Assembly: GCA_016342285.1 (NCBI GenBank)
Contig: JAEINQ010000003.1
Coordinates: 104,365-168,364 of the forward strand
Reading direction: 5' to 3'
Length of the DNA: 64,000 nucleotides
From: Desulfobacterales bacterium
Lineage (GTDB): Bacteria > Desulfobacterota > Desulfobacteria > Desulfobacterales > JAEINQ01
Shown here: positions 44,968-53,466 of the stretch, piece by piece
How positions within the stretch are numbered: the stretch's first letter is position 1
How the letters are laid out: each line of letters begins with the position of its first letter
Position numbers and translations under genes: made by a program
The notes under the pieces: model-generated
Told to the model about the DNA's origin: nothing
Database searches by the model: none
What the model saw: the letters and a program-made list of their open reading frames with translations, nothing else

Positions 44968-46200
44968 TTGACTGAAGAACAAAATGAAGCATTGAAACCC
45001 GGACCCCTGGATGGGATCCGGGTGGTGGAATACGGCGTCTTTCATGCCGGCCCGGGCGCCGGCGCCATCCTTGGAGATCTGGGTGCCGAAGTGATCAAGA
45101 TCGAGTCAGGGTTCGGCGACCCCGAACGCTACTGGACCCATGTGGGCGGACTGGACATCTCCGCCCCCAATGGCCAAAGCCTGATGTTCGAGGTCTCCAA
45201 TCGGAACAAACAGGGCATCCACCTCGATATTCGATCCAAAAAAGGACGGGAGGTCTTTGACCGCCTCATCGCCGGGGCCGACGTCTTTTTGACCAATCTT
45301 CGAAAGAGCACCAAGGAAGAAAAGGGGCTGGATTATCACACCCTGTGCCGGGTCAATCCCCGGATCATCCATGCCAGTGTCTCGGGTTACGGCACCGAAG
45401 GCCCCATGAGCAATATCGGCGCCTTTGATCCCATGGGGCAGGCGCGCTCCGGAATGATGTTTCTCAACGACCCGGACAACCCGTCCCTGATTCATCTGGC
45501 CATTCTCGACCAGGCCACCGCCATCGCCTTCAGTCACGGCATTGTCACCGCCTTGTTCGTGCGTGAACGCACCGGCCGGGGCCAAGAGGTACACGCATCG
45601 CTTTACAGTACCGGCCTGTGGCTCCTTTACGCCAATGTCATGACCACGAGCATTCTCGGCATCAACCCCAGCATCTCCTGGAACCGACCCCGAAATTCGC
45701 CCCTTCGCAACAGCTACCGCTGCTCGGACGGCAAATGGCTCATCGGTGTTCACCACCCGGAAGAAAAATACTGGGCTCCCTTTTGCGAACTCACCGGCCA
45801 GACCCACCTCCTCGACGACTCCCGTTTTGCTGACGATGCGGGCCGCGCCGCGCATTCAGCCGAACTGGTGGAAATCTTCGACGCGGTTCTGGCAACCCGG
45901 ACCCGGGACGCGTGGATGGAAATTTTTCCCAAACACGGACTGATGTTCTGTCCGGTGATGCGACTGGAGGAAGTGCTCGACGACCCCCAGGCCCTGTCCA
46001 ACCGCTATATCACCGAATTCGACCATCCATCCCTGGGAAGGATGAAGATCCCCGGCTATCCTATCCATTTCAGCGCCTGCCGTGCCGGCACCCGGACTTC
46101 GGCGCCGGCCGTAGGAGAGCACACGGATCGGATTCTCTCCGATTTGGGGTACGAGGCCGCGGAAATCGAGAAGCTGCGACAGGCCGAGGTGGTTCGCTGA
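44968..46200 (+). CDS. Class III (CaiB/BaiF) CoA-transferase
   Basis: 410 residues from a TTG at 44968, preceded by GGAAAGG six bases upstream. The frame extends upstream into the repeat element, so the TTG is the preferred start. LDGIRVVEYGVFHAGPGAGA and GAEVIKIESG are the family opening. The putative catalytic Asp lies in LAILDQATAIAFSHG. It lacks the GHDINY and ADMAGG motifs of the AMACR-like paralogue at 39156, so a true CoA transfer role (moving CoA from a donor thioester onto a new acid) is likely. Substrates are unknown. Confidence 0.83.
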   Translation: MTEEQNEALKPGPLDGIRVVEYGVFHAGPGAGAILGDLGAEVIKIESGFGDPERYWTHVGGLDISAPNGQSLMFEVSNRNKQGIHLDIRSKKGREVFDRLIAGADVFLTNLRKSTKEEKGLDYHTLCRVNPRIIHASVSGYGTEGPMSNIGAFDPMGQARSGMMFLNDPDNPSLIHLAILDQATAIAFSHGIVTALFVRERTGRGQEVHASLYSTGLWLLYANVMTTSILGINPSISWNRPRNSPLRNSYRCSDGKWLIGVHHPEEKYWAPFCELTGQTHLLDDSRFADDAGRAAHSAELVEIFDAVLATRTRDAWMEIFPKHGLMFCPVMRLEEVLDDPQALSNRYITEFDHPSLGRMKIPGYPIHFSACRAGTRTSAPAVGEHTDRILSDLGYEAAEIEKLRQAEVVR

Positions 46201-46759
46201 ATCCGGGTTATCGGCTGCCCCTGAAAGGGTCTGCCACACCTTGATCACCAGATCGGAAACAACGAAGCACACGAAGCTGAGCTCATTATAAATGTCCAAT
46301 ATCCAATTCTCAATGTTCAAGGAAGGTATGCCGCCATTTTAGCCTTTTAAAAAATTGGCAGCGCGTCGCGATGCCACACTTGAGCATTGGAAATTCACGG
46401 CAGTCGTTCTCGCCGGGACGGTAGAACCTCTTGTGGTCCACCATTTGAAGTGATGGTTGAATGCCCGGACTATGGCGGGCCTGCATCGGATCCGGGGTAA
46501 GATGGCGCACGTCGCAACCGGGATAACGACCCTGCCCGGCGACTCCTGAAGAGGCAATCCGAGGTTGATTTCCGCCGTGAATGGCAGCATGTCACCGGTG
46601 CTGGTGGGTATGGCATGCCCCATTTATGAACAAAGTTTATTTTATTTTACTTCGAATACATTTTTTGTCTTCGATCAGATGCAGCCGGCCGAGCCGCATG
46701 GCTTACCGGAATGTCCACTTAAAAATCGAAATGACATCACCACTGAAGGGATTTTTACC
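46201..46759. repeat. Long gap with repeat copies before the crotonase gene
   Basis: 559 bases. A partial CACGAAG-type element lies at 46256-46292 and a copy of the 130-base repeat seen at 18413-18545 lies at 46354-46482. The last 250 bases carry no recognisable repeat or gene. They include an AT-rich stretch at 46625-46665 that could hold a promoter. Confidence 0.5.
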
Positions 46760-47515
46760 ATGGCAGAAAACGGATTCCAGGTCGAACGGTTCGGCGCTGT
46801 GGCCCGATGCAGCATGAACCATCCGGAAAAGATGAACGCCCTGAGCCCGGAGACGGGCGAACCCATGGTCGAAGAGATGGGTCGGCTCATGGCCGACGAC
46901 ACCGTATCGGTGATCGTGCTGCGGGCCGAAGGCGGCAATTTCTGCACCGGTTCGGATTTATCCCTGCTGGGCGACAACATGGATCCCGTCTTTCTCTGCC
47001 AGGTGATGAAACGGATCAACGCTTTTTTATTCGATCTTCACCAGGGCGCCAAAATTGTCATTACCGAGGTAGACGGATACGCCCTGGGCGGCGGCCTCGG
47101 CCTGGCCCTGGCATCGGATATCACCGTGGCCACCGACCAGGCAAAATTCTGCTGCGGGTTCATCCGCATCGGAGCGGTACCCGACATGGGCACAACCTAT
47201 TTTCTCACCGAACGGGTCGGCATGGCCAAAGCCAAAGAGATCGCCCTGACCGGCGACATCGTCGACGCCGGTCAGGCCCTGGCCATGGGGCTGATCAATC
47301 GGGTGGTTCCCCGTGAAACGATCTCGGAAGAAGTGATGCAACTGGCCACCCGCATTGCCAAGGCACCGCCCGAGGCCCTGACCCTGACCAAGCGGAACCT
47401 GAACCGGGCACGCCGCATCGACCTTCAGACGGCCCTGGATCTTGAGGCCCACATCCAGCCGCTGATGCTATTGTCGGACGCACACAAGGCAGCCATCAAA
47501 AAGCTATTGTCCTGA
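46760..47515 (+). CDS. PaaG-like enoyl-CoA hydratase/isomerase family protein
   Basis: 251 residues from ATG 46760 with GAAGGG upstream. The crotonase oxyanion-hole strand is EVDGYALGGGLGLALASDI. Both Glu residues of classical enoyl-CoA hydratase are absent (GLGL and GFIRIG at those places). The conserved PDMGTTYFLTERVG stretch has the Asp of the PaaG/delta-isomerase group. It therefore more likely shifts double bonds between delta-3 and delta-2 than adds water. Hydration in this locus would fall to the MaoC domain of 27233-29344. Confidence 0.82.
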   Translation: MAENGFQVERFGAVARCSMNHPEKMNALSPETGEPMVEEMGRLMADDTVSVIVLRAEGGNFCTGSDLSLLGDNMDPVFLCQVMKRINAFLFDLHQGAKIVITEVDGYALGGGLGLALASDITVATDQAKFCCGFIRIGAVPDMGTTYFLTERVGMAKAKEIALTGDIVDAGQALAMGLINRVVPRETISEEVMQLATRIAKAPPEALTLTKRNLNRARRIDLQTALDLEAHIQPLMLLSDAHKAAIKKLLS

Positions 47516-47578
47516 ACCCGACACACCGGAAAAGAACACCAAATCCAAACCGTCCCTGGTGGAGAAAGGAATCGAATC

Positions 47579-49117
47579 ATGGTTAAAAAGGCAACCGGCA
47601 CCCTAACGGTGGGAAATTTCGTCAAGGTCGCGGCCACGCGATACGGAGACCGGGAGGCAATTTTTTGTTCGACCACAAACCGTCGTTTTTCATTCCGCCA
47701 ACTGAACCAGCGCACCAATCGCCTGGCCAATGGCCTTCTTGGCCTGGGCCTGAAAAAGGGGGATGTGGCGGCTTTTTTGTGCACCAACCGGGCTGAAATC
47801 GTCGAAATTTATTCAGCCCTGGCCAAGATCGGGGTGCTCGGTATCCCGTTGAACTACCGCCTCGCCCCCAATGAAATGATCGACCTCATGGCCCACGGCG
47901 AGGCATCGACACTGATTTTCGATCCCTGGTTCGGTGAAATCGCCACGCAGGTAAGGGAGGCCCTTCCCCGGGTCCAGCATTTTGTGGGCATGGGGGACAC
48001 GATCCCTGAATTTGCCGTCGGCTACGAAGATCTGCTGGACAGATCTTCGGACCTGGAGCCAGCCGTGGAGGTCTTCGAAGAAGACATCATGTACATGAAC
48101 CTGACGTCGGGAACCACCGGGCTGCCCAAATCGTATCTGCTCACCCAATACAACAACGCGGCCGTGGCCCCTTTCTTCGCCAGCTATTTCGACATCACCC
48201 GCAATGATGTGGTACTCACCGCCTTTCCTATCTTCGGCCGGGTCGGTTTCGCCTGGTGCATGGTCTCCATCCTGGCCGGCGCCCGAAACGTCATCCACCA
48301 GTTCAATCCCCAGGAAATCTTCGGGCTCATCGCATCGGAAAAGGTCACCATCTCCAACTGGGTGCCCACCATGGCCGCCTTCATGTTGGCCCTGCCGGAA
48401 GTGGACACCGCCGACTTTTCCTCACTGCGAGCGCTGGTGTTCGCGGCGGCCCCGCTGACCTCATCCCTTCAGGAAGAGATCAAGAGGCGGATCTGCCCCC
48501 ATCTCTATGAGTTTTACGGACTCCAGGAGACCGGTATCGTGGTCTGCATCGGTCCCGAAGAAAAAGCGAAGCATCCGGCCTCTGTGGGGCAGGTGGCGTT
48601 TTCCGCCGAGGTCAGGATTGTGGATACCGAGGGCCGTAACGTGCCTGCCGGGACGGTCGGCGACATCATCGCCCAGGCCCCGTCCGCCACCGCCGGGTAC
48701 TTTAAAAACGAGGAAAAAACTCGAGAGGCGTTTAAAGACGGTTGGTTTCATACCGGGGACCTGGGTTATTTTGATGAAGAAGGCTTCCTCTACCTGGCCG
48801 GAAGAAGCAAGGACATGATCGTCACCGGCGGCCAGAATGTCTTTTCCGTGGAAGTCGAAGACACCCTGATGAGCCATCCGGCGGTAGCCGATTGCGCCGT
48901 CATCGGGCTTCCCGACGATACCTGGGGCGAAAAGGTCACGGCGGTCATCGTACGGACTCCCGGAGCCCAAGTCACCCAAGAAGAGATTATCGCCTTTTGC
49001 AAGGAAAAGATGGCCGGTTTCAAGGCGCCCAAGGCCGTGATCTGGCGTGAGGAACCGCTGCCACGCACCCCCACTGGAAAGGTGACCAAATACGTCCTGG
49101 TGGAGTCCTTCGCCTGA
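47579..49117 (+). CDS. AMP-dependent acyl-CoA synthetase (first)
   Basis: 512 residues. The adenylation motif is LTSGTTGLPKS, the second core is YEFYGLQETG, the hinge motif is FHTGDLGYFDEEGFLYLAGR, and the C-terminal Lys lies in PRTPTGKVTKY. The first P-loop lacks the final Gly (LPKSYLL), a mild deviation. It activates a free carboxylic acid with ATP and CoA. Substrate class cannot be read from sequence. It is followed 125 bases later by a second ligase of a different branch. Confidence 0.87.
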   Translation: MVKKATGTLTVGNFVKVAATRYGDREAIFCSTTNRRFSFRQLNQRTNRLANGLLGLGLKKGDVAAFLCTNRAEIVEIYSALAKIGVLGIPLNYRLAPNEMIDLMAHGEASTLIFDPWFGEIATQVREALPRVQHFVGMGDTIPEFAVGYEDLLDRSSDLEPAVEVFEEDIMYMNLTSGTTGLPKSYLLTQYNNAAVAPFFASYFDITRNDVVLTAFPIFGRVGFAWCMVSILAGARNVIHQFNPQEIFGLIASEKVTISNWVPTMAAFMLALPEVDTADFSSLRALVFAAAPLTSSLQEEIKRRICPHLYEFYGLQETGIVVCIGPEEKAKHPASVGQVAFSAEVRIVDTEGRNVPAGTVGDIIAQAPSATAGYFKNEEKTREAFKDGWFHTGDLGYFDEEGFLYLAGRSKDMIVTGGQNVFSVEVEDTLMSHPAVADCAVIGLPDDTWGEKVTAVIVRTPGAQVTQEEIIAFCKEKMAGFKAPKAVIWREEPLPRTPTGKVTKYVLVESFA

Positions 49118-49242
49118 ACAGTGGCCGCACAAGAGGGATTGACGGCGACATGAATGCACCTGGTTTGCGTTACCCGATCCGACCGACACCTCCCGGTCCG
49201 GGCCGAACATCCTGGACCGGGTTCTGAGAAAGGAAAATCACC

Positions 49243-50922
49243 ATGGGATTTGAACGAACCTGGCACCAATGGTATCCAAAAGGAACCCCGCCGCAAGTGG
49301 ACATCGAAAAGGTGACCATGTCCCAAGCACTGGAAAGCGTTGCCGCCGATTTCCCGGACCGGACGGCCTTTGTCTACATGGGGAAAAAGATTGCCTACGG
49401 GGACCTCAACCGCATGGTCAATACGTTCGCCAATGCCCTGATGGACCTGGGGGTCGGCAAAGGGGACAAGGTCGGCATGCTGTTGCCCAACATTCCCCAG
49501 ATCGTCATCGCCGATCACGCAACCTATAAAATCGGCGCTGTCACGGTCATGAACAACCCCCTCTATACCGAGCGCGAGCTGGTCCACCAGCTCAACGACT
49601 CGGAGACCACCACCCTGGTGACCCTGGACCTGCTCCTTCCCCGGGTGCTTAAAATACAAAAAGAGACCCGGATCAAAACCATCATCACCTGTCACATCAA
49701 CGATTACCTCCCCTTTCCAAAAAAACAACTCTTCCCCTTAGTGAAAAAAGAGATGTACCGGAAGGACACGAGCCATGACGGGGTTTTTCCCTTCATGGAA
49801 CTCATGAAAGCCTATCCAGACACGCCGGTTCAACCCCGCGCGGCCTGGAACGACACCGCGGCCCTGCTCTACACGGGCGGAACCACCGGTGTAAGCAAGG
49901 GGGCCGAGCTGACCCATGCCAACATCTCTTCGGTGGTCCAGCAGTTCAGCGCATGGTTTCCGGACTTAAACCGTGGCGACGATATCCGAATCCTGGGCAT
50001 CTACCCGATCTTTCACTCCGCGGGCTATTCGGTGAGCCAGAATTTGGTCATCTGGAACGCCTGGACGGCCATCCTGGTGCCACGCCCGGAACCGACCGTC
50101 ATTACGGAGATGTTGAAGAAATTCAAACCGACATTCCTCCCGGGCGTCCCCACCATCTACGTGGGCCTGTTGAACCACGAACCGTTTTGCAAAATGGACC
50201 TTTCCTTTGTCAAAGGGTATTTCGGCGGCGCCGCCCCTTTGGCCGAAGACACCTTAAACCGGCTCCGGGATCTCCACGGGGCCATCATTCACGATGTCTA
50301 CGGCGCAACGGAAAACACGGCCTTTGCTACCTGCACACCCTGGCAGGGCAAGGTGAAAATCGGCACGGTGGGCATCCCTTTGCCCAATACCGACCTGAAA
50401 CTCGTCGACCTGAAAACCGGAGACGACATCCTGGACCCGGACCGCGAAGGGGAAATCTGCATCCGTGGCCCCCAGATCATGAAAGGGTACTACAACCAAC
50501 CCGAAGCGACGGCGGCGGCAATCAGAGACGGGTGGCTCCACATGGGAGATGTGGGACGGATGGACACGGACGGATTTCTTTCCATCGTAGACCGAAAGAA
50601 AGACATGATCGTGGCCGGCGGGTACAACGTCTACCCCAAGGAGATCGACGAAATTCTCATGGCCTGCGAAGGGATCACCGAGGCCTGCGCCTTTGGTGTG
50701 CCGGACCCCTACCGCGGCGAAACGGTCAAGGCCTATGTGGTACGAACCCACGGCGCGCATCTCTCCGAAGATGAGGTCATCGGCCACTGCCGGCGTCTTC
50801 TTGCCGCCTACAAGGTGCCCCGGCAGATCATGTTCGTGGACAATCTGCCCAAGACCGCCGTCGGCAAAATCCAGCGCAAGGTGGTAAAGGAAATGGAGAT
50901 GGAAAAGACCATAAACAACTGA
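49243..50922 (+). CDS. Long-chain fatty-acid-CoA ligase-like (second)
   Basis: 559 residues. The P-loop is YTGGTTGVSKGAELTHANI, typical of FadD-type enzymes. It also has HDVYGATENTAFATC, the hinge HMGDVGRMDTDGFLSIVDRK and the catalytic Lys in PKTAVGKIQRK. It should activate medium- to long-chain or cyclic acids entering the locus. It is the last clear enzyme gene of the forward run before the BtrH-like protein. Confidence 0.88.
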   Translation: MGFERTWHQWYPKGTPPQVDIEKVTMSQALESVAADFPDRTAFVYMGKKIAYGDLNRMVNTFANALMDLGVGKGDKVGMLLPNIPQIVIADHATYKIGAVTVMNNPLYTERELVHQLNDSETTTLVTLDLLLPRVLKIQKETRIKTIITCHINDYLPFPKKQLFPLVKKEMYRKDTSHDGVFPFMELMKAYPDTPVQPRAAWNDTAALLYTGGTTGVSKGAELTHANISSVVQQFSAWFPDLNRGDDIRILGIYPIFHSAGYSVSQNLVIWNAWTAILVPRPEPTVITEMLKKFKPTFLPGVPTIYVGLLNHEPFCKMDLSFVKGYFGGAAPLAEDTLNRLRDLHGAIIHDVYGATENTAFATCTPWQGKVKIGTVGIPLPNTDLKLVDLKTGDDILDPDREGEICIRGPQIMKGYYNQPEATAAAIRDGWLHMGDVGRMDTDGFLSIVDRKKDMIVAGGYNVYPKEIDEILMACEGITEACAFGVPDPYRGETVKAYVVRTHGAHLSEDEVIGHCRRLLAAYKVPRQIMFVDNLPKTAVGKIQRKVVKEMEMEKTINN

Positions 50923-50951
50923 TCTTAAATCCATCTTGGAAAAGGGAACGC

Positions 50952-51013
50952 CCCTTGAACCCTTGAACCCTTGGCCCATTGGCCCCTTGAACCCTTGAAC
51001 CCTTGAACCCTTT
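50952..51013. repeat. Short tandem CCCTTGAA repeat
   Basis: Five to six copies of CCCTTGAA (with a CCCTTGGCCCATTGGCC variant in the middle) lie between the ligase and the BtrH-like gene. The array is intergenic and contains no spacers. Confidence 0.75.
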
Positions 51014-51027
51014 ACATAGGTTCTCCC

Positions 51028-52032
51028 ATGCAACTGATCCAGCCCAGCCACACCCCGGGTCGGCACTGCGCCAGCACCGGCCTTCAGGACCTGGTCAACC
51101 ATCACGGCATCGCATGGAGCGAGGCCATGTGCTTCGGCCTGGGGTCGGGCCTCGGCGTCTGGTACCTGACCCTTCCCGGCCTTGATCCGAGCCCCATGGT
51201 CCACGTTCGTTCCCTGGACATCGAATCCGAATTCTTCACGCGCATCGGCCATCCCTTTCAATGGCAGCGCTTTGCCGACCCCATGGAAAGCGAACCCGCC
51301 CTGTGCCGGGAACTGGACCAGGGCAGGCCAGCCCTTCTCCAGACGGACATTTTCCACCTCCCCTACTACGGATCGGAAACCCATTATCCGGGCCACGTCA
51401 TCACCGCCTGGGGATACGACAGCCGGGAGAAGGTCTTTTTCGTCACCGACACCGAACGGGAAACCCTTCTGGAAGTCCCCTTCGATGCCATGCAAAAGGC
51501 CCGCTACTGCCCGAAGCACCTCCTGTCCATCGAAGGAAATGCCTTCTCGCCGACATCGATTTCGCCGCCAAAGGACACGGCCGCCGTCATCGCCGAGGCC
51601 ATGGCGAACAACAGCCGCAGGATCCTTCACGGCACCCCGGGGATGCAGGGCATGCCAGGGATCTTTGAAGGGATCGATGCCCTGAACCGGTGGCAGGGGG
51701 CCCTACCGGCCTGGCCCGACCTGGAGACCTGGCGCTGGGCTGCCCGGTTCGCCTACCAGGTCATCGAAAAACGGGGAACCGGCGGCGGCGGGTTTAGATA
51801 CCTCTACGCCGATTTTCTGGAAGAAGCCGAGGGAATCGTACCGCAACTGGCCGGTCTGGAACTGCCTCGGAAAATGAGAAAGGTCGGCCATGCCTGGACC
51901 GCGCTGGCCTGGCACCTCAAGGAAGCCTCTGAAAAGGACACGCCCGACCTTGGCCTCACGGCCGCAACGCTTCAAGAGGTCACCCGCCTGGAAACCGAAT
52001 ACCACCTGGCCGTGCTGGAAATCGCATTCTGA
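51028..52032 (+). CDS. BtrH N-terminal-domain protein (DUF4872 type)
   Basis: 334 residues. The opening GRHCASTGLQDLVNHHGI followed by WSEAMCFGLGSGLG is the cysteine-peptidase-like signature of the BtrH family: a Cys near residue 14, followed by a SE.M.FGLG.G strand. A His in YPGHVITAWGYD and an Asp in FFVTDTERET complete a possible catalytic triad. The C-terminal helical part is the DUF4872-like region. BtrH itself transfers an acyl side chain from a carrier protein in butirosin synthesis, and other members are uncharacterised. Here it ends an acyl-CoA locus, so acyl transfer or hydrolysis is conceivable, but the job is unknown. Confidence 0.75.
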   Translation: MQLIQPSHTPGRHCASTGLQDLVNHHGIAWSEAMCFGLGSGLGVWYLTLPGLDPSPMVHVRSLDIESEFFTRIGHPFQWQRFADPMESEPALCRELDQGRPALLQTDIFHLPYYGSETHYPGHVITAWGYDSREKVFFVTDTERETLLEVPFDAMQKARYCPKHLLSIEGNAFSPTSISPPKDTAAVIAEAMANNSRRILHGTPGMQGMPGIFEGIDALNRWQGALPAWPDLETWRWAARFAYQVIEKRGTGGGGFRYLYADFLEEAEGIVPQLAGLELPRKMRKVGHAWTALAWHLKEASEKDTPDLGLTAATLQEVTRLETEYHLAVLEIAF

Positions 52033-52128
52033 GACGGGGGGCGGCATGGGGCAAGGATGCGTGGGGCCGGGGTTCCGTCTCCCACCGCCACGGGCATGAC
52101 CGGGTACCCGTCAGCAGGGAGGGCGAAC

Positions 52129-52175
52129 CGGTACCAAAAGGGGACTGCGGCGACCCCGGATTGACGTTGGTACCG
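52129..52175. terminator. Hairpin between convergent genes
   Basis: CGGTACCAA and TTGGTACCG pair around an inner GGGG/CCCC. The hairpin ends exactly where the stop codon of the reverse-strand gene begins. It lies between the two converging transcripts and may act in both directions, but no long T run follows. Confidence 0.45.
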
Positions 52176-53402
52176 TCAGTCGAGCACCAGGATATCGGCC
52201 ACCAGTTCCCAGAGGTACTTCACCTCGAGATCGTCCATGCCGTAGTGTTTTTTGATGCTGTTGAGCTGGCCGTGGCAACTATGGCAGGGCACCACCACCA
52301 TACGGGCGCCGGTGGCCCGAATCTGTTCCATTTTGCGCCGGCCGTAGAAAATGCGCTCATCGTCGTAGCCGGTGGCCATAGTGCCTCCCCCACCGCCGCA
52401 GCAGGTCTGCTGGTTCCGGGCGGGATGCAGATCCACCCAGCGATCGAGGCATTGATCCATAATCCAGCGCGGCTCCTTGAAATAGCCATGACCGAAACGG
52501 CGCAGGGCTTTTCGTCCATAGTTGCACGGATCGTGGTAAGCCGCCAAAACCGTGGTGCGGCCGCGATCCAAACGGATGCGCTTGTCTTGGATATAATTGA
52601 CGAGCAGATCGAAAACCGTATAAAATTGATATTTTTCTAACGCTTGCGGATACCAACGTTCGAACCCGGACCGGGTCGCCAGGTAGGCGTGCCCTCATTC
52701 CGGCCACAGCAGGCTGTTGACCTGAAGCCGTTCCATATTGGCCGCCACGCGGCCGACCAAGGTACGCATGCCCTCATCATCTCCGGTAAAAAAACCCCAG
52801 TTGGTCCCTTCCCAGTTTTCCACCGGCACGGTCCAGTCCTCGCCGGCGGCATGAAAAATCTTCCACCAGTGTTTCAGGTCCTCGGTGTGGGTGTTGACCA
52901 GTTTGTTGTGGACGGTGGCCATCAGGTTGGCCCCGGGTTTGTCGATGGGCACCTTGAAATCTTCAAACCCAGGTTCTTCGGCAATCTCCGCGGCCACATC
53001 TTCCAGAATGAAAACAAAATCCTCTTCAGGCAACCCCAGGTTATTGCCGGTCTTGATGGCCATGGTCAGGCCTTTGTGGATGATTCCGGGGACGGCATCC
53101 CGATCCCTCAAGCCGCGCACCCGGCGAACAATATCCGGTATGGCGATGCCCAGGGGGCAGACCGCTTCGCATTTGGCGCACATGGTACAGATCCAGGGCC
53201 AGCGAGAGGCCACCGTCGCCCCGGACTGTCCCAGGGATACCAGGCGCACCAGCATGCGGGGATCAAAACCGTCGACACCGGCCACGGGGCAGGCGCTGCT
53301 GCACAGACCGCAGGTAAGGCAGAACGCTTGATCGAAAAACCAGTCCCTGCAGCAATCGCTGTCGAGCCGGTCGAGTTCGATAATCTCAGGAGAAGTATTC
53401 AA
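52176..53402 (-). CDS. HdrD/GlpC-like Fe-S protein, predicted selenoprotein (in-frame TGA)
   Basis: Read through a TGA at 52697-52695, this is one 408-residue protein with Sec at 236. Two 4Fe-4S motifs (CLTCGLCSSACP, Cys28-38; CTMCAKCEAVCP, Cys72-82) precede two CCG domains. TGA falls in LLWPE-TGA-GHAY, where HdrB/D proteins, including TmcB here (GECGHAF), have Cys. Downstream the frame continues without a break into AAYHDPCNYG, TCCGGGGG and VVPCHSCHG, and the downstream half has no good start codon of its own. A SECIS-like hairpin follows the TGA. The gene ends an Hdr-like operon. The protein probably reduces or oxidises a disulfide-type or quinone-type partner, or serves acyl-CoA electron transfer. 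The alternative is a nonsense pseudogene. Confidence 0.8.
52661..52678 (-). promoter_or_regulatory. SECIS-like hairpin just after the in-frame TGA
   Basis: On the coding strand, bases 17-34 after the TGA read CGACCCGGTCCGGGTTCG. They fold into a stem (CGACCC with GGGTTCG, leaving one bulged U) capped by GGUCC. Bacterial SECIS elements sit about this far from the UGA, and the E. coli fdhF element also shows GGUC at the tip. Confidence 0.65.
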
Positions 53403-53466
53403 GGCATCATCCTATTTGATTCTTCCGGCATTAAACCACCACTTACGTGGTGGACCGTAAAAAGTT

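Noticed and set aside
50254..51630. A 458-residue open frame on the minus strand
   Set aside because: It crosses two forward genes and a tandem-repeat gap, which is not expected of a real gene.
52176..53402. Reading the TGA as an ordinary nonsense mutation in a pseudogene
   Set aside because: The break is a single TGA at a Cys position, the frame is otherwise intact on both sides, and a SECIS-like hairpin follows. A random nonsense event would not be expected to satisfy all three.
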